NCBI GenBank assembly: GCA_039920345.1 | Contig: JBDSDZ010000024.1 | Coordinates: 1-16,352, forward strand | Direction of reading: 5' to 3' | Source: Croceibacterium_A sp039920345 | Lineage (GTDB): Bacteria; Pseudomonadota; Alphaproteobacteria; Sphingomonadales; Sphingomonadaceae | DNA length: 16,352 nucleotides | In this document: positions 1-6,811 of the stretch, piece after piece | Layout of the letters: the number at the start of each line of letters is the position of its first letter | Position numbering within the stretch: position 1 is the first letter of the stretch | Position numbers and translations under genes: made by a program | The notes under the pieces: model-generated | What the model was told of the DNA's origin: nothing | What the model saw: only the letters and a program-made list of their open reading frames with translations | The model's database searches: none

Positions 1-977
1 AATGGCATCTCGGCAATCCAGGCACCGCATCTTGGCCGCCGACAAGGCATGGTTTCGACTTGTTCTATGGAATCCAGTACAGCCACGACATGCTGCCCTT
101 GAGCCTGTGGGAGGCCAGCGGCGGTTCAATACGACAAAGTGGCGTGGACTATCCGAACCTTCAGCAGCAATTCCGTGCTCGGTCCGAAAAATTCATTGAA
201 GACAACCGCGACCAGCCATTCTTTCTGACCATCGCACTGAGCTCACCGCACCTGCCCAACTATCCGCCCGCTCAATATGCGGGAAAGTCGGCCGCTGGGT
301 CTTATGGCGACGTGGTCCAGGAACTTGATGGCATCGTTGGCAGCGTAATGGCGAAGCTTGAGCAGCTGGGCCTTACGGAACAAACCCTGGTCGTGTTCAC
401 TTCTGACAATGGGCCATGGTTCGAAGGCTCTCCCGGTCCGTTTCGCGCGCGCAAGGGTGGGGGGGCTTATGACGGCGCGATGCGTGTTCCATTCATCGCC
501 AGTCAGCCCGGCTTCGTGCCGGCGGGCACCCGCTGCAATTCGATCGCGATGGGCATTGACTTCCTGCCGACGCTTTGTGCCATGGCGGGAGTGCCCCTTC
601 CCGCAGGCATGGATATCGACGGCAAGGATATCTCTTCGGTCCTTACCCGGGGAGCCGCGTCCCCGCATGAACAATTGCTTCTTTTCAATGACGAAGATGT
701 TGTTGGAATACGCACACAAGCTTGGAAGTACCTTGAGGCTGCCTATTTTCGCAATCTGATGATGCCCTTGGCGGGACGTGGGTATCCACAACTCTATGAC
801 ATGAACATGCCCCCAGAAGATTACAGCGTCGCTTCACTGCATCCCGATATCGCCAAGGCCATGGCAACAAGACTGCTCGCTGCGAAACAGCGATTTGCAC
901 CGCTTCGGACCGGCCCGAGCTCAGTATTCCAGATGCCGCCGATGCAGGAGCATGTTCCCGAGCAGTGGCGAGACTGA
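1..977 (+). CDS. Sulfatase (arylsulfatase family), 5'-truncated by the window edge
   Basis: The open frame runs from the window edge (codons begin at base 3) to TGA at 975-977, giving 324 residues of the C-terminal two thirds of an S1-type sulfatase. Sulfatases of this family hydrolyse sulfate esters, often of sulfated sugars, and usually act outside the cytoplasm. The fragment opens with WHLG followed by a PTRHGFD..YG segment, as in other arylsulfatases. It has the active-site-type SPH motif (His near fragment residue 83) and the metal-binding TSDNG motif (Asp-Asn near 135-136), then the RKGG..DGAMRVPFI block. The formylglycine motif CxPSR and the signal peptide would lie upstream of the window and cannot be checked. 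It faces the FucP-like transporter tail to tail, which suggests a sulfated-sugar locus. The exact substrate is unknown. Confidence 0.92.
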   Translation, partial: WHLGNPGTASWPPTRHGFDLFYGIQYSHDMLPLSLWEASGGSIRQSGVDYPNLQQQFRARSEKFIEDNRDQPFFLTIALSSPHLPNYPPAQYAGKSAAGSYGDVVQELDGIVGSVMAKLEQLGLTEQTLVVFTSDNGPWFEGSPGPFRARKGGGAYDGAMRVPFIASQPGFVPAGTRCNSIAMGIDFLPTLCAMAGVPLPAGMDIDGKDISSVLTRGAASPHEQLLLFNDEDVVGIRTQAWKYLEAAYFRNLMMPLAGRGYPQLYDMNMPPEDYSVASLHPDIAKAMATRLLAAKQRFAPLRTGPSSVFQMPPMQEHVPEQWRD

Positions 978-1002
978 GGGGGCTGCTCTATTGAATGTTC
1001 TG

Positions 1003-1028
1003 GGGCCGGAGGCGAGACCCTCCGGCCC
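1003..1028. terminator. GC-rich hairpin after the sulfatase gene
   Basis: A perfect 10-bp stem (GGGCCGGAGG pairing with CCTCCGGCCC) closes a 6-base loop, starting 25 bases after the sulfatase stop codon. No U-tract follows on either strand. It could be a weak terminator, an mRNA-stabilising hairpin, or a bidirectional element between the convergent sulfatase and transporter genes. Confidence 0.45.
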
Positions 1029-1162
1029 ACGGCAAAATGTATTTTGGGCAGCCTATACATCCCGCCTAGGCGGTTCGCAGCCTGTCGGTCATTTCATCGG
1101 TCCCTGAAGCCCTCACTCAATGGATCACTAGGCGAAGGGTCTGCTTCGCATCATGGCCCGCA

Positions 1163-1268
1163 TCACTGGCCGGATTTCTCGGGCACCAAGCCCGGGTCGA
1201 TCATGTCCTCCAACCATTCGTTAAACTTCTTCTCGGGTTCGCCAGGCAGGTCATCACGAGAGAGTCAC
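1163..1268 (-). pseudogene. Possible coding remnant (C-terminal tail of an unidentified protein)
   Basis: On the minus strand, in a frame different from the transporter, a run of about 33 codons ends at TGA 1163-1165. Its content is charged and protein-like (…DDLPGEPEKKFNEWLEDM followed by IDPGLVPEKSGQ). It is closed upstream by an in-frame TGA inside the end of the transporter gene and has no convincing start codon or ribosome binding site. It reads like the tail of a gene whose body has been lost, but the stretch is short enough to be chance. I do not recognise the family. Confidence 0.22.
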
Positions 1269-2585
1269 CGGCATAGCCGGCAAAGGCTCGGCCGGTCGGC
1301 GCGCATATAACCCGAAGGCGGCAATGATCGCGTAGCAGAGGGCCGGAAGCCCGAGCGCCATGAAGAGGCTGCCAGTAAGATCCGCCAGATGTCCCGTCAG
1401 CGGCGGAATGATGGCGCCTCCGACAATGGCAACGCAGAGAACACCCGATCCGTCTGCTGCGCGTACGCCAAGCCCCTCACAAGCGAGACTGAAAATTGTT
1501 GGAAACATGACTGAGTTCATCAGTCCGATCGCCAGAAGGCTGTAGCCCGATACTGCGCCCTCGGCGTTTGCCGAGATCAGGACCAGGGCAAGAGCTCCCG
1601 CCGCATTGAACGCCAGAACCGTGCCGGGACTGATTGAGCGAAGCGCCGCCGACCCAACGAAGCGGCCAAGCAAGGCGCCGCCCCAGTAGAGCGGGATCAG
1701 CTTGCCGGCCGCCTGCTCGCTCAGCCCAAGGATCTGGGACTGACCCAGATAGTTGACGATCATCGAGCCGATCGAAACTTCGGCGCCGACATAGAGAAAG
1801 ATGCAAAGCGTTCCGAAGCTAAAGCGCATGCGGCGCAGAAGACCGAAACTTGCGAGTAGAGAGCCGGCTCCATGGCGCTCTCCCTTCAACCGGTTGCGAT
1901 TGAACCATATGACTGCCGCCACGACCGATAACGCGACGGCTAGGCCAATATAGGCGTGCACGACGACGCGCGTTTCGGCGATGCGATAGGCGTCGAGCGC
2001 TGCGCCGCCCAGCTGACTGGCGCTGACCGGCGCCAAGCTCCCCAAAATCAGGATCGATCCCACATAGGGAAAGACAGTCGTACCGAGCGAATTGAAGGCT
2101 TGGGCAAAGGTGAGCCGCGAATGAGCGGTCTTGGCCGACCCCAACAATGAAATCAGGGGATTAGCGACCACTTGGACGATCGTCACCCCGCTGGCGAGCA
2201 CGAACAGCGCGAACAGGAATACGCCAAACTGAGCGCTAGCCGATGCAGGGATAAAGAGCAGGCATCCAGTCATCATCAACAGCAGGCCGATGACTGCGCT
2301 GCGAATGTAGCCAACCTTCTTGACGATTGCAGCGCCGGGGATTCCAATAATCGCGTAGGCTGCAAAGAAGGCTGTCTGGACCAGCATCGCCTGCATGTAA
2401 TTGAGCGTGAAAAGTTCCTTCAGCTTCGGAATGAGCACATCATTCAGGCTCGTGATGCCGCCAAAAATGAAAAAGAGCGCAATCACGAATCCACGCAATT
2501 CTGGTGCGTCAATGTGCGAAGGCCTCGACTCCTCGGCCGTGTCGCTTATCGGCGGTGCTTCCGTGGTCGATATCATCTTCGACAA
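1254..2585 (-). CDS. Sugar MFS transporter, FucP/GluP (fucose/glucose-galactose:H+ symporter) family
   Basis: A 443-residue inner-membrane permease with about 12 hydrophobic segments. The start of TM1 (FFIFGGITSLNDVLIPKLKE) is typical of the FHS group that includes FucP and GluP, where the conserved N-D pair sits in the proton/sugar pathway. The VVANPLISLLG…LTFAQAFNSLGT region is also characteristic. Members import L-fucose, glucose, galactose or related sugars with protons; the substrate here cannot be fixed from sequence. I keep the TTG start at 2585 because a strong AGGAG lies 5 bases upstream; ATG 2576 is the alternative. The gene is divergent from lacI, with a LacI-type palindrome centred about 58 bases before its start, so repression by that LacI is likely. 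It converges on the sulfatase gene. Confidence 0.9.
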   Translation of the reverse strand: MSKMISTTEAPPISDTAEESRPSHIDAPELRGFVIALFFIFGGITSLNDVLIPKLKELFTLNYMQAMLVQTAFFAAYAIIGIPGAAIVKKVGYIRSAVIGLLLMMTGCLLFIPASASAQFGVFLFALFVLASGVTIVQVVANPLISLLGSAKTAHSRLTFAQAFNSLGTTVFPYVGSILILGSLAPVSASQLGGAALDAYRIAETRVVVHAYIGLAVALSVVAAVIWFNRNRLKGERHGAGSLLASFGLLRRMRFSFGTLCIFLYVGAEVSIGSMIVNYLGQSQILGLSEQAAGKLIPLYWGGALLGRFVGSAALRSISPGTVLAFNAAGALALVLISANAEGAVSGYSLLAIGLMNSVMFPTIFSLACEGLGVRAADGSGVLCVAIVGGAIIPPLTGHLADLTGSLFMALGLPALCYAIIAAFGLYARRPAEPLPAMPVTLS

Positions 2586-2921
2586 ATCCCCTCCTCAAAC
2601 GCCATCACCGACGCTCGCAGGGATAAATGCAGAATTTGACAGCGCTGTCATTACAAATTTGCAGGCGAAGTGGCTGTCTGGGGGTCGCCATCCAAAATGA
2701 TGCCAACGATATTCCGCCGCACGGCTGGCTTTGACTTGTCCTGAAATTCCCAGCGAAAGGGTGCGACAGTCAGCTTCCGGGACGCCCCCCTTCGACCTTA
2801 TGGGGAAGCTCTTTTCAGCAATTTTGCGGAGGCCCCCGAAAAGCAGCGTGCGTCGAGAGCCTCGCTTTCGCGACCATATCCCCTTAGTAATGCGCGGGGA
2901 ATCAATCCACCTGAGGTTTTG
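2586..2921. promoter_or_regulatory. Divergent promoter region between the sugar transporter and lacI
   Basis: This 336-bp gap separates two divergently transcribed genes, so both promoters should lie within it. The clearest element is the palindrome at 2637-2650. A TTGACA-like hexamer (2636-2641) overlaps that palindrome on the plus strand, but I find no convincing -10 partner at the right distance. An AGGAG ribosome binding site for the transporter lies next to 2586. A GAGG (2913-2916) precedes the lacI ATG at 2922. No coding sequence is seen here. Confidence 0.7.
2637..2650. promoter_or_regulatory. Probable LacI-family operator
   Basis: TGACAGCGCTGTCA is a perfect 14-bp palindrome centred on CG. 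It fits the general pattern of LacI/GalR-family operators (TGnnAnCGnTnnCA), in which the central CG is contacted by the hinge helix. It sits between the sugar transporter and the LacI-family gene, about 58 bases from the transporter start and about 280 from the lacI start. It is therefore best placed to repress the transporter. Confidence 0.75.
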
Positions 2922-3974
2922 ATGGCAACGACGACCGTAGACGTTTCGGGCAATGGCAAAACGACGATGGCGGAGGTCGCGCGGCGGGCGGGTGTATCGT
3001 CAAAAAGCGTTTCTCGAGTAATCAACAAGGAGCCCCACATTTCGCCAAGTCTTGTGGCGATGGTCGAGGCGGCGATCGCAGAGTTGAACTATGTGCCAGA
3101 CTCAGCAGCGCGATCACTTGCGGGCTCGCGATCTTTCACAGTTGTCGTCGCCTTCGACAATCCGAGTCCGAACTACATCATGAAGGTTGTCAACGGTGCC
3201 TACCGCGCTTGCGTCGCTCACGGGTACCATATGCGTTTCGACACCATCGACTCACAGCGGGGACACAGTAGCTGTTTGGATCAACTGGATGCCATTATCA
3301 AAAACAGCCGAATTGATGGTATTGTCCTGACCCCACCGCTAGTCGACAACCCCTTAGTACTTGATCATCTTGAGCTGCATGGGATTCGTTTTGTCCGAAT
3401 TGCGCCGGTTGCGGGAAAGGGCCGGTCACCTTCCATTTCCATCGATGATGCCGCCGCGGCCGCTGATATCGCTCAATATCTCTGGGATCTTGGTCATCGA
3501 AACATCGGTTTCGTCAACGGGCCGAGGACACATGGAGCAGCAGGTAAGCGAAGAGACGGCTTTCTGAAGCGACTTTGCGCGTTAGATCCACATATTGAGG
3601 TTCAACAGGCGGATGGTGCCTTCCTTTTTGACGGCGGGATGGAAGCCGGCGGTAAATTGCTTTCCAGCAAGAGGCCGCCGACGGCAATCTTTGCAGCAAA
3701 CGATGACATGGCGGCGGGCGTGATTGCTGCATGTGCCCAGCGCCAATTAGCGGTGCCCGATGACGTTTCCGTTGTCGGTTTCGATGACAGTTGGATCGCA
3801 ACATCAGTCTGGCCCCATCTGACTACAATATATCAGCCGATCGAGGAGATGGCAGCAGCGGCGATCGAGATACTGCTGCATCGTGGCGCAGCCGGGCGCC
3901 CACCTGAGGAACTGGTACTCAACTATCGTTTTGTCGAGCGCGCTTCAGCGGCGCCCTATCCCGCAAGCGGTTGA
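2922..3974 (+). CDS. LacI-family transcriptional repressor
   Basis: A 350-residue regulator with the full LacI architecture. The N-terminal helix-turn-helix (TMAEVARRAGVSSKSVSRVINKE, about residues 15-38) is followed by the hinge region (YVPDSAARSLAGSRS) and a periplasmic-binding-protein-like sensor domain that ends in the usual VVGFDDSWIA…L.TI.QP block. ATG 2922 is preferred because GAGG lies 5 bases upstream; TTG 2919 is directly adjacent. It is divergent from the FucP-like permease, and the operator-like palindrome between them suggests it controls that gene. Its inducer is presumably the transported sugar or a catabolite, which is inference from context. Transcription ends at a clear hairpin just after the stop. 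Confidence 0.93.
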   Translation: MATTTVDVSGNGKTTMAEVARRAGVSSKSVSRVINKEPHISPSLVAMVEAAIAELNYVPDSAARSLAGSRSFTVVVAFDNPSPNYIMKVVNGAYRACVAHGYHMRFDTIDSQRGHSSCLDQLDAIIKNSRIDGIVLTPPLVDNPLVLDHLELHGIRFVRIAPVAGKGRSPSISIDDAAAAADIAQYLWDLGHRNIGFVNGPRTHGAAGKRRDGFLKRLCALDPHIEVQQADGAFLFDGGMEAGGKLLSSKRPPTAIFAANDDMAAGVIAACAQRQLAVPDDVSVVGFDDSWIATSVWPHLTTIYQPIEEMAAAAIEILLHRGAAGRPPEELVLNYRFVERASAAPYPASG

Positions 3975-3985
3975 AGCGATGAACT

Positions 3986-4006
3986 GCTGGCAAGGTGCCA
4001 GCTTTT
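3986..4006 (+). terminator. Intrinsic terminator of lacI
   Basis: A perfect 7-bp stem (GCTGGCA/TGCCAGC) with a 3-base loop is followed directly by TTTT, starting 12 bases after the lacI stop codon. This is a textbook rho-independent terminator. Confidence 0.85.
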
Positions 4007-4231
4007 CGCGGCCGACGATTCCCTGTCAATCGCACTTCAAATCATCAAAAGTCGTACTGACCGGCCCCTCCGGCCCGGGCGCTTCGCGGATATTGAAATC
4101 GCGAGCATGTCATGGCGACACTCGGGCAATCACTCGGGGTGCCGCCAAGATTCAGAACCAGAAGCCACAGACGTGGGTTCGGCCCGGTTCCCCAGGTTCG
4201 AGTGGGTCTGGCCTGGGTCAATTCCACATCC
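4007..4231. other. Non-coding flank left of the att repeat
   Basis: No gene is supported here. Short open frames exist on both strands but lack ribosome binding sites and protein-like composition. The stretch holds GC-rich segments and several GGGT/ACCC-type repeats leading into the 133-bp repeat. They could be remnants of an earlier integration at the same tRNA, but I cannot show that. Confidence 0.4.
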
Positions 4232-4364
4232 CTGCCCAAAGCGCCCCAAACAGTACCCAACCGCGGACCCAGCCGAAAGGCGCTTCCGCTTGGTCCTCTG
4301 GATTTCCCTACTGAAAGGCTGGTGCCGCTTAGAGGACTCGAACCTCTGACCCCATCATTACGAA
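4232..4364. repeat. Left copy of the 133-bp direct repeat; attachment site at 4317-4364
   Basis: This copy matches 11801-11933 at a constant offset of 7,569 bases. By eye there are 8 mismatches, all in the first 85 bases. The last 48 bases (4317-4364) are identical in both copies and comprise the CCA end, acceptor 3' strand, T-arm, variable region and anticodon stem/loop of tRNA-Thr on the minus strand, stopping inside the anticodon loop. Beyond 4364 the two sequences diverge. This is the attL-type half of a tRNA-integrated element: a truncated tRNA copy with no 5' half, so not a functional tRNA gene. Confidence 0.9.
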
Positions 4365-4766
4365 AACCTTAGTCTGGTTGGAAGAAAGCGTTATATATCA
4401 ACGCAATCTGGCGTCCGGCGGCTGGTCGAATGCTCGCCACCCAACCATCACCCAAATCGGGCAAAGGTCGGTTTTCGGCGGCTCCCAATCCAAAGCGCTT
4501 TGGCTCAGTGAGTTGACGTTAGGTGACCCGTGCCGGACCCACAAAAGTCGGTCACTCTGGTTCGCTGTCTGAACGACGGATAAGCCATATTGGGCTAACA
4601 AATCAGAAGGGCGCTTCTCGGCCCAAATCCTGCCGGGAACCGCTCGTTTGTTGCGTGTGCTATACGAGGCTCCAGACTGATGAAATGAGCAAGCAACTTA
4701 ACCTGTTCGTCTGGTGATCGATTGGTCTGACACGGATGCGAGGTCCGCCCAGTTCAAGCTTAGCCT
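4365..4766. other. Island left end without recognisable genes
   Basis: About 400 bases between the attachment site and the XRE gene. An integrase gene is often found at this position, but no open frame here has integrase motifs or convincing coding features on either strand. The short frames present lack ribosome binding sites. Nothing else is identifiable. Confidence 0.5.
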
Positions 4767-5012
4767 ATGCGCAAGCTCGTCGGCGACAACTGCGCCCGGA
4801 TCCGCAGGGCGCAAGGCATGACGCAGGAGCAGCTCGCCGAGCGTTCAGGCCTGACCCAGCAATATCTGAGCGATCTTGAGCGCGGAAAGCGCAACCCGAC
4901 AATCCTGACGCTTTACGAGATCGCGCAGGCATTGCAGGTCAGTCATGTAGAACTGGTACCGCCCCAACAGGATTTGGGTGGAGCACAAAGCAGGGCGCCA
5001 ACCCGCAGCTGA
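4767..5012 (+). CDS. Small XRE-family helix-turn-helix regulator
   Basis: An 81-residue Cro/CI-type DNA-binding protein. The HTH_3 fold spans nearly the whole protein: IRRAQGMTQEQLAERSGL (helices 1-2), TQQYLSDLERGKRNPTI (recognition helix and the typical ERGKRNPT turn), then LYEIAQALQVSHVELV. There is no separate sensor or oligomerisation domain. ATG 4767 has no clear Shine-Dalgarno sequence, and no better in-frame start is seen. It is the first gene inside the island's left end, a common place for a regulator of a mobile element, and no partner gene overlaps it. A palindromic hairpin follows its stop codon directly. Likely roles are control of the element or of neighbouring cargo; a toxin partner is not apparent. 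Confidence 0.88.
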   Translation: MRKLVGDNCARIRRAQGMTQEQLAERSGLTQQYLSDLERGKRNPTILTLYEIAQALQVSHVELVPPQQDLGGAQSRAPTRS

Positions 5013-5317
5013 CTGCCGGGCCTGCAGGCCCGGCGCTAGACGGCGCCGCCGGTTTGCTCGTAACTCCGGTGACACGCCACAGGCCAAGGTCGTTTGCAGC
5101 GACTGGCCAGCTGGTAAATTTGCATTCCGCAGAATCTCAGGTTTGCACCCTCATCCAAGTCGACGGCCCGTCTCATCGTTCCAGCTGCAAATGAAATGCG
5201 TCGCGCGTCGGGCGAGTGATCGAACGCTGTAATTGGGCGCTGCAGGCGCGGGCGGCTTTTGGTTACGTCGTCTTTCAAGTGGTCAGCGTGAGTTACGCGG
5301 GGCGGCCCCGCAGAGCA
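5013..5317. other. Gene-free stretch after the XRE gene
   Basis: Apart from the palindrome at 5015-5034 I see no gene or RNA signature in these 305 bases. It lies between the ends of two convergent units: the XRE gene on plus and the small-protein pair on minus. Confidence 0.5.
5015..5034. terminator. Perfect palindrome/hairpin after the XRE gene
   Basis: An 8-bp stem (GCCGGGCC/GGCCCGGC) with a TGCA loop begins two bases after the XRE stop codon. The whole 20 bases form a perfect palindrome. No U-tract follows, so it could be a weak or bidirectional terminator, or a protein-binding site. Confidence 0.5.
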
Positions 5318-5533
5318 TCAGCTCGGGCCCAGGGCGCCAGGCACGATTACACAAGCGGCGAATAGTAACTGCGCCGTTGCCGTCGTCGCGGCGGCAAACT
5401 GCAGCGCGCGCCTGTTCGACCAAACGGAACCCGGCCCGTTGTCACGCAAGGCCGCCGCGACGATAATCCAGCATGTCGCCGCGACGACTGCCGCCAGCGA
5501 AGCGAACAGGTAAAGGCCATCGGTGACTTGCAT
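5318..5533 (-). CDS. Small two-helix membrane protein, unknown function
   Basis: A 71-residue protein with two hydrophobic segments (about residues 7-28, LYLFASLAAVVAATCWIIVA, and 44-66), separated by a short polar loop containing RDNGPGSVWSNRR. It therefore looks like a small inner-membrane hairpin. ATG 5533 has a good AGGAG eight bases upstream, which supports it as a real gene. It lies 43 bases downstream of the other small minus-strand gene, so the two are probably co-transcribed. I do not recognise a family, and nothing beyond membrane location can be claimed. Confidence 0.6.
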   Translation of the reverse strand: MQVTDGLYLFASLAAVVAATCWIIVAAALRDNGPGSVWSNRRALQFAAATTATAQLLFAACVIVPGALGPS

Positions 5534-5576
5534 GAACCTGGCTCCTAAGCGCTAGCCAAAAGCACCGAGGCGAACG

Positions 5577-5735
5577 TCAACGCTTCGGCTTCGGCGCGTC
5601 AAACAGCGCGTCCAACGCCTTGATCAGCTCGGATCCGTCGCCCCGTTTCCCGATCTCGCGCAGCAGGGGCGATGTATAGACCTGGCGGACCGCTCGCTCG
5701 CTCGCATGGAAGGCCTTTGACGGCAGGGCATTCAT
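5577..5735 (-). CDS. Small hypothetical protein (52 aa)
   Basis: The open frame extends upstream to 5858, but the convincing start is ATG 5735, with GGAGA about six bases upstream. This gives a 52-residue basic, helical, soluble-looking protein starting MNALPSKAFHASERAVRQVY and ending in LIKALDALFDAPKPKR. The residues upstream of this start look non-coding. It is the first gene of a probable two-gene minus-strand unit with the small membrane protein at 5318-5533, and it is divergent from the RadC-containing cluster. No family is recognised. The size and charge would suit a small regulator or binding partner, but that is speculation. Confidence 0.5.
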   Translation of the reverse strand: MNALPSKAFHASERAVRQVYTSPLLREIGKRGDGSELIKALDALFDAPKPKR

Positions 5736-6026
5736 GGACATTCTCCACGTTGGGGGGCTGATGTGGGCCGTAATTCCCCTTACGAGTGGTCCGCTCGCTG
5801 ATTCGGCACAACCTGAGATAGGTTCAAACTGAGAGCAGTTTTCTCCGCCCTGCGACAATCCGTGACATCCTTACGGGTCGCCATCCGTTAACTTAGGTAA
5901 TATTGCGTAGACCCGGTCTAACCACCTATCCGCAACGCAACTTTTCAACAGTTGCAGCCTGCTACTGACGGGCTAACCTGGATTGGGATTAAGGACGTGA
6001 CCAAGGTGGGGTTGAATTTGGGCCAA

Positions 6027-6152
6027 ATGGCTGATCCGGATATCGAGGCGCTGCGCGCGCTGATCGAGCAGGCGCGTGACCTTGCCGACGCCGAGGATAG
6101 ACACCTGTGCGCCCTGCGGCTGACCGAAGCACTGGATGCGCTCGACGGTTGA
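6027..6152 (+). CDS. Small acidic helical protein (about 41 aa)
   Basis: The frame encodes MADPDIEALRALIEQARDLA followed by DAEDRHLCALRLTEALDALDG. It is strongly helical, acidic and amphipathic, consistent with a short coiled-coil or helix-hairpin protein. The start is uncertain: ATG 6027 gives a clean N-terminus but has no good Shine-Dalgarno, while GTG 5997, GTG 6006 and TTG 6012 lie in frame near AAGG/GGGG sequences. It sits 74 bases before the membrane-anchored HTH gene on the same strand and may be the first gene of that cluster. No family is recognised. Confidence 0.45.
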   Translation: MADPDIEALRALIEQARDLADAEDRHLCALRLTEALDALDG

Positions 6153-6226
6153 CGGCGAAACCTTAAGGGTTTTCCCGAGTTGGGTTTGGGCGTAATCCGC
6201 GCAACGGGAAGCCACGAGAGAGTCGC

Positions 6227-6784
6227 ATGGCGGAAGACGAATCGCCGGCGCTAACCGCAAGGCAGCGCCAGGTCATGGAGAGGATTGATCGAAGGGTCCC
6301 GATCAAGGCGATCGCGGCGGAGCTGTCGCTGTCCGAAACGCGCATCAACCAGCATATCAGCGCGCTCAAGCAGGCGTTCCACGCCAACAGCCTGGTCGAG
6401 CTGACCGGGAAATATCGCGTTTCGCGCATTGCTGCGACGGCCGCAGAGGACCCCTTAAGAAAACCTGCATGCAACGTTCGGCAAGTGCCGGGCCGGGACA
6501 CGACTCGGCATCAATTGGCCAGGGTCGCAAATGGCGAGCTTGTCCTGGCGGATGCCCAGTTCCTCCCGAACGAGGCACCCTGGTCCAGGACAAGCGAACC
6601 TTCTGTCGTCCCCGGGATGCTCGACGGAAGCCATGCTGTCCTTCGTCGCCTCGGTGCCATGCTTCTGATCGCTTTCGCAGTAATCGCGATGATCATACTG
6701 AGCGTGTCCGCGGCGAAGTCGGTCGGAGACCTGATGGACGATGTGGCCCAAGTTCCCGCGGAAAAACTCGACGCTGCCGACTGA
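6227..6784 (+). CDS. LuxR-type HTH protein with a C-terminal membrane anchor
   Basis: A 185-residue protein. Residues about 8-55 form a LuxR/GerE-type helix-turn-helix (LTARQRQVMERID…IKAIAAELSLSETRINQHIS). A linker of about 80 residues rich in polar residues follows, then one transmembrane helix (about 142-163, LGAMLLIAFAVIAMIILSVS) and a short acidic tail. The predicted topology is a cytoplasmic DNA-binding domain tethered to the inner membrane by its C-terminal helix, as in ToxR/CadC-like one-component regulators but with a LuxR-type domain and almost no periplasmic sensor. ATG 6227 is preceded by GAGAG. It is followed after 27 bases by the next gene of the cluster, and a hairpin in that gap covers the next ribosome binding site. 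Its signal may come from the neighbouring membrane protein, which is inference. Confidence 0.8.
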   Translation: MAEDESPALTARQRQVMERIDRRVPIKAIAAELSLSETRINQHISALKQAFHANSLVELTGKYRVSRIAATAAEDPLRKPACNVRQVPGRDTTRHQLARVANGELVLADAQFLPNEAPWSRTSEPSVVPGMLDGSHAVLRRLGAMLLIAFAVIAMIILSVSAAKSVGDLMDDVAQVPAEKLDAAD

Positions 6785-6785
6785 G

Positions 6786-6801
6786 CTCCGGCGGCCCGGA
6801 G
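6786..6801 (+). promoter_or_regulatory. Hairpin covering the ribosome binding site of the next gene
   Basis: A 6-bp stem CTCCGG/CCGGAG with a CGGC loop lies between the HTH gene and the 6812 gene. The 3' arm contains the GGAG (6798-6801) that sits 10 bases before ATG 6812. It could lower translation of the 6812 gene unless ribosomes finishing the HTH gene open it (translational coupling). Confidence 0.4.
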
Positions 6802-6811
6802 TAGTATTGCC

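Noticed and set aside
4317..4364. A second tRNA-Thr gene at the left repeat
   Set aside because: Only the 3' half is present. The D-arm, 5' acceptor strand and half of the anticodon arm are missing, so it is an attachment-site remnant.
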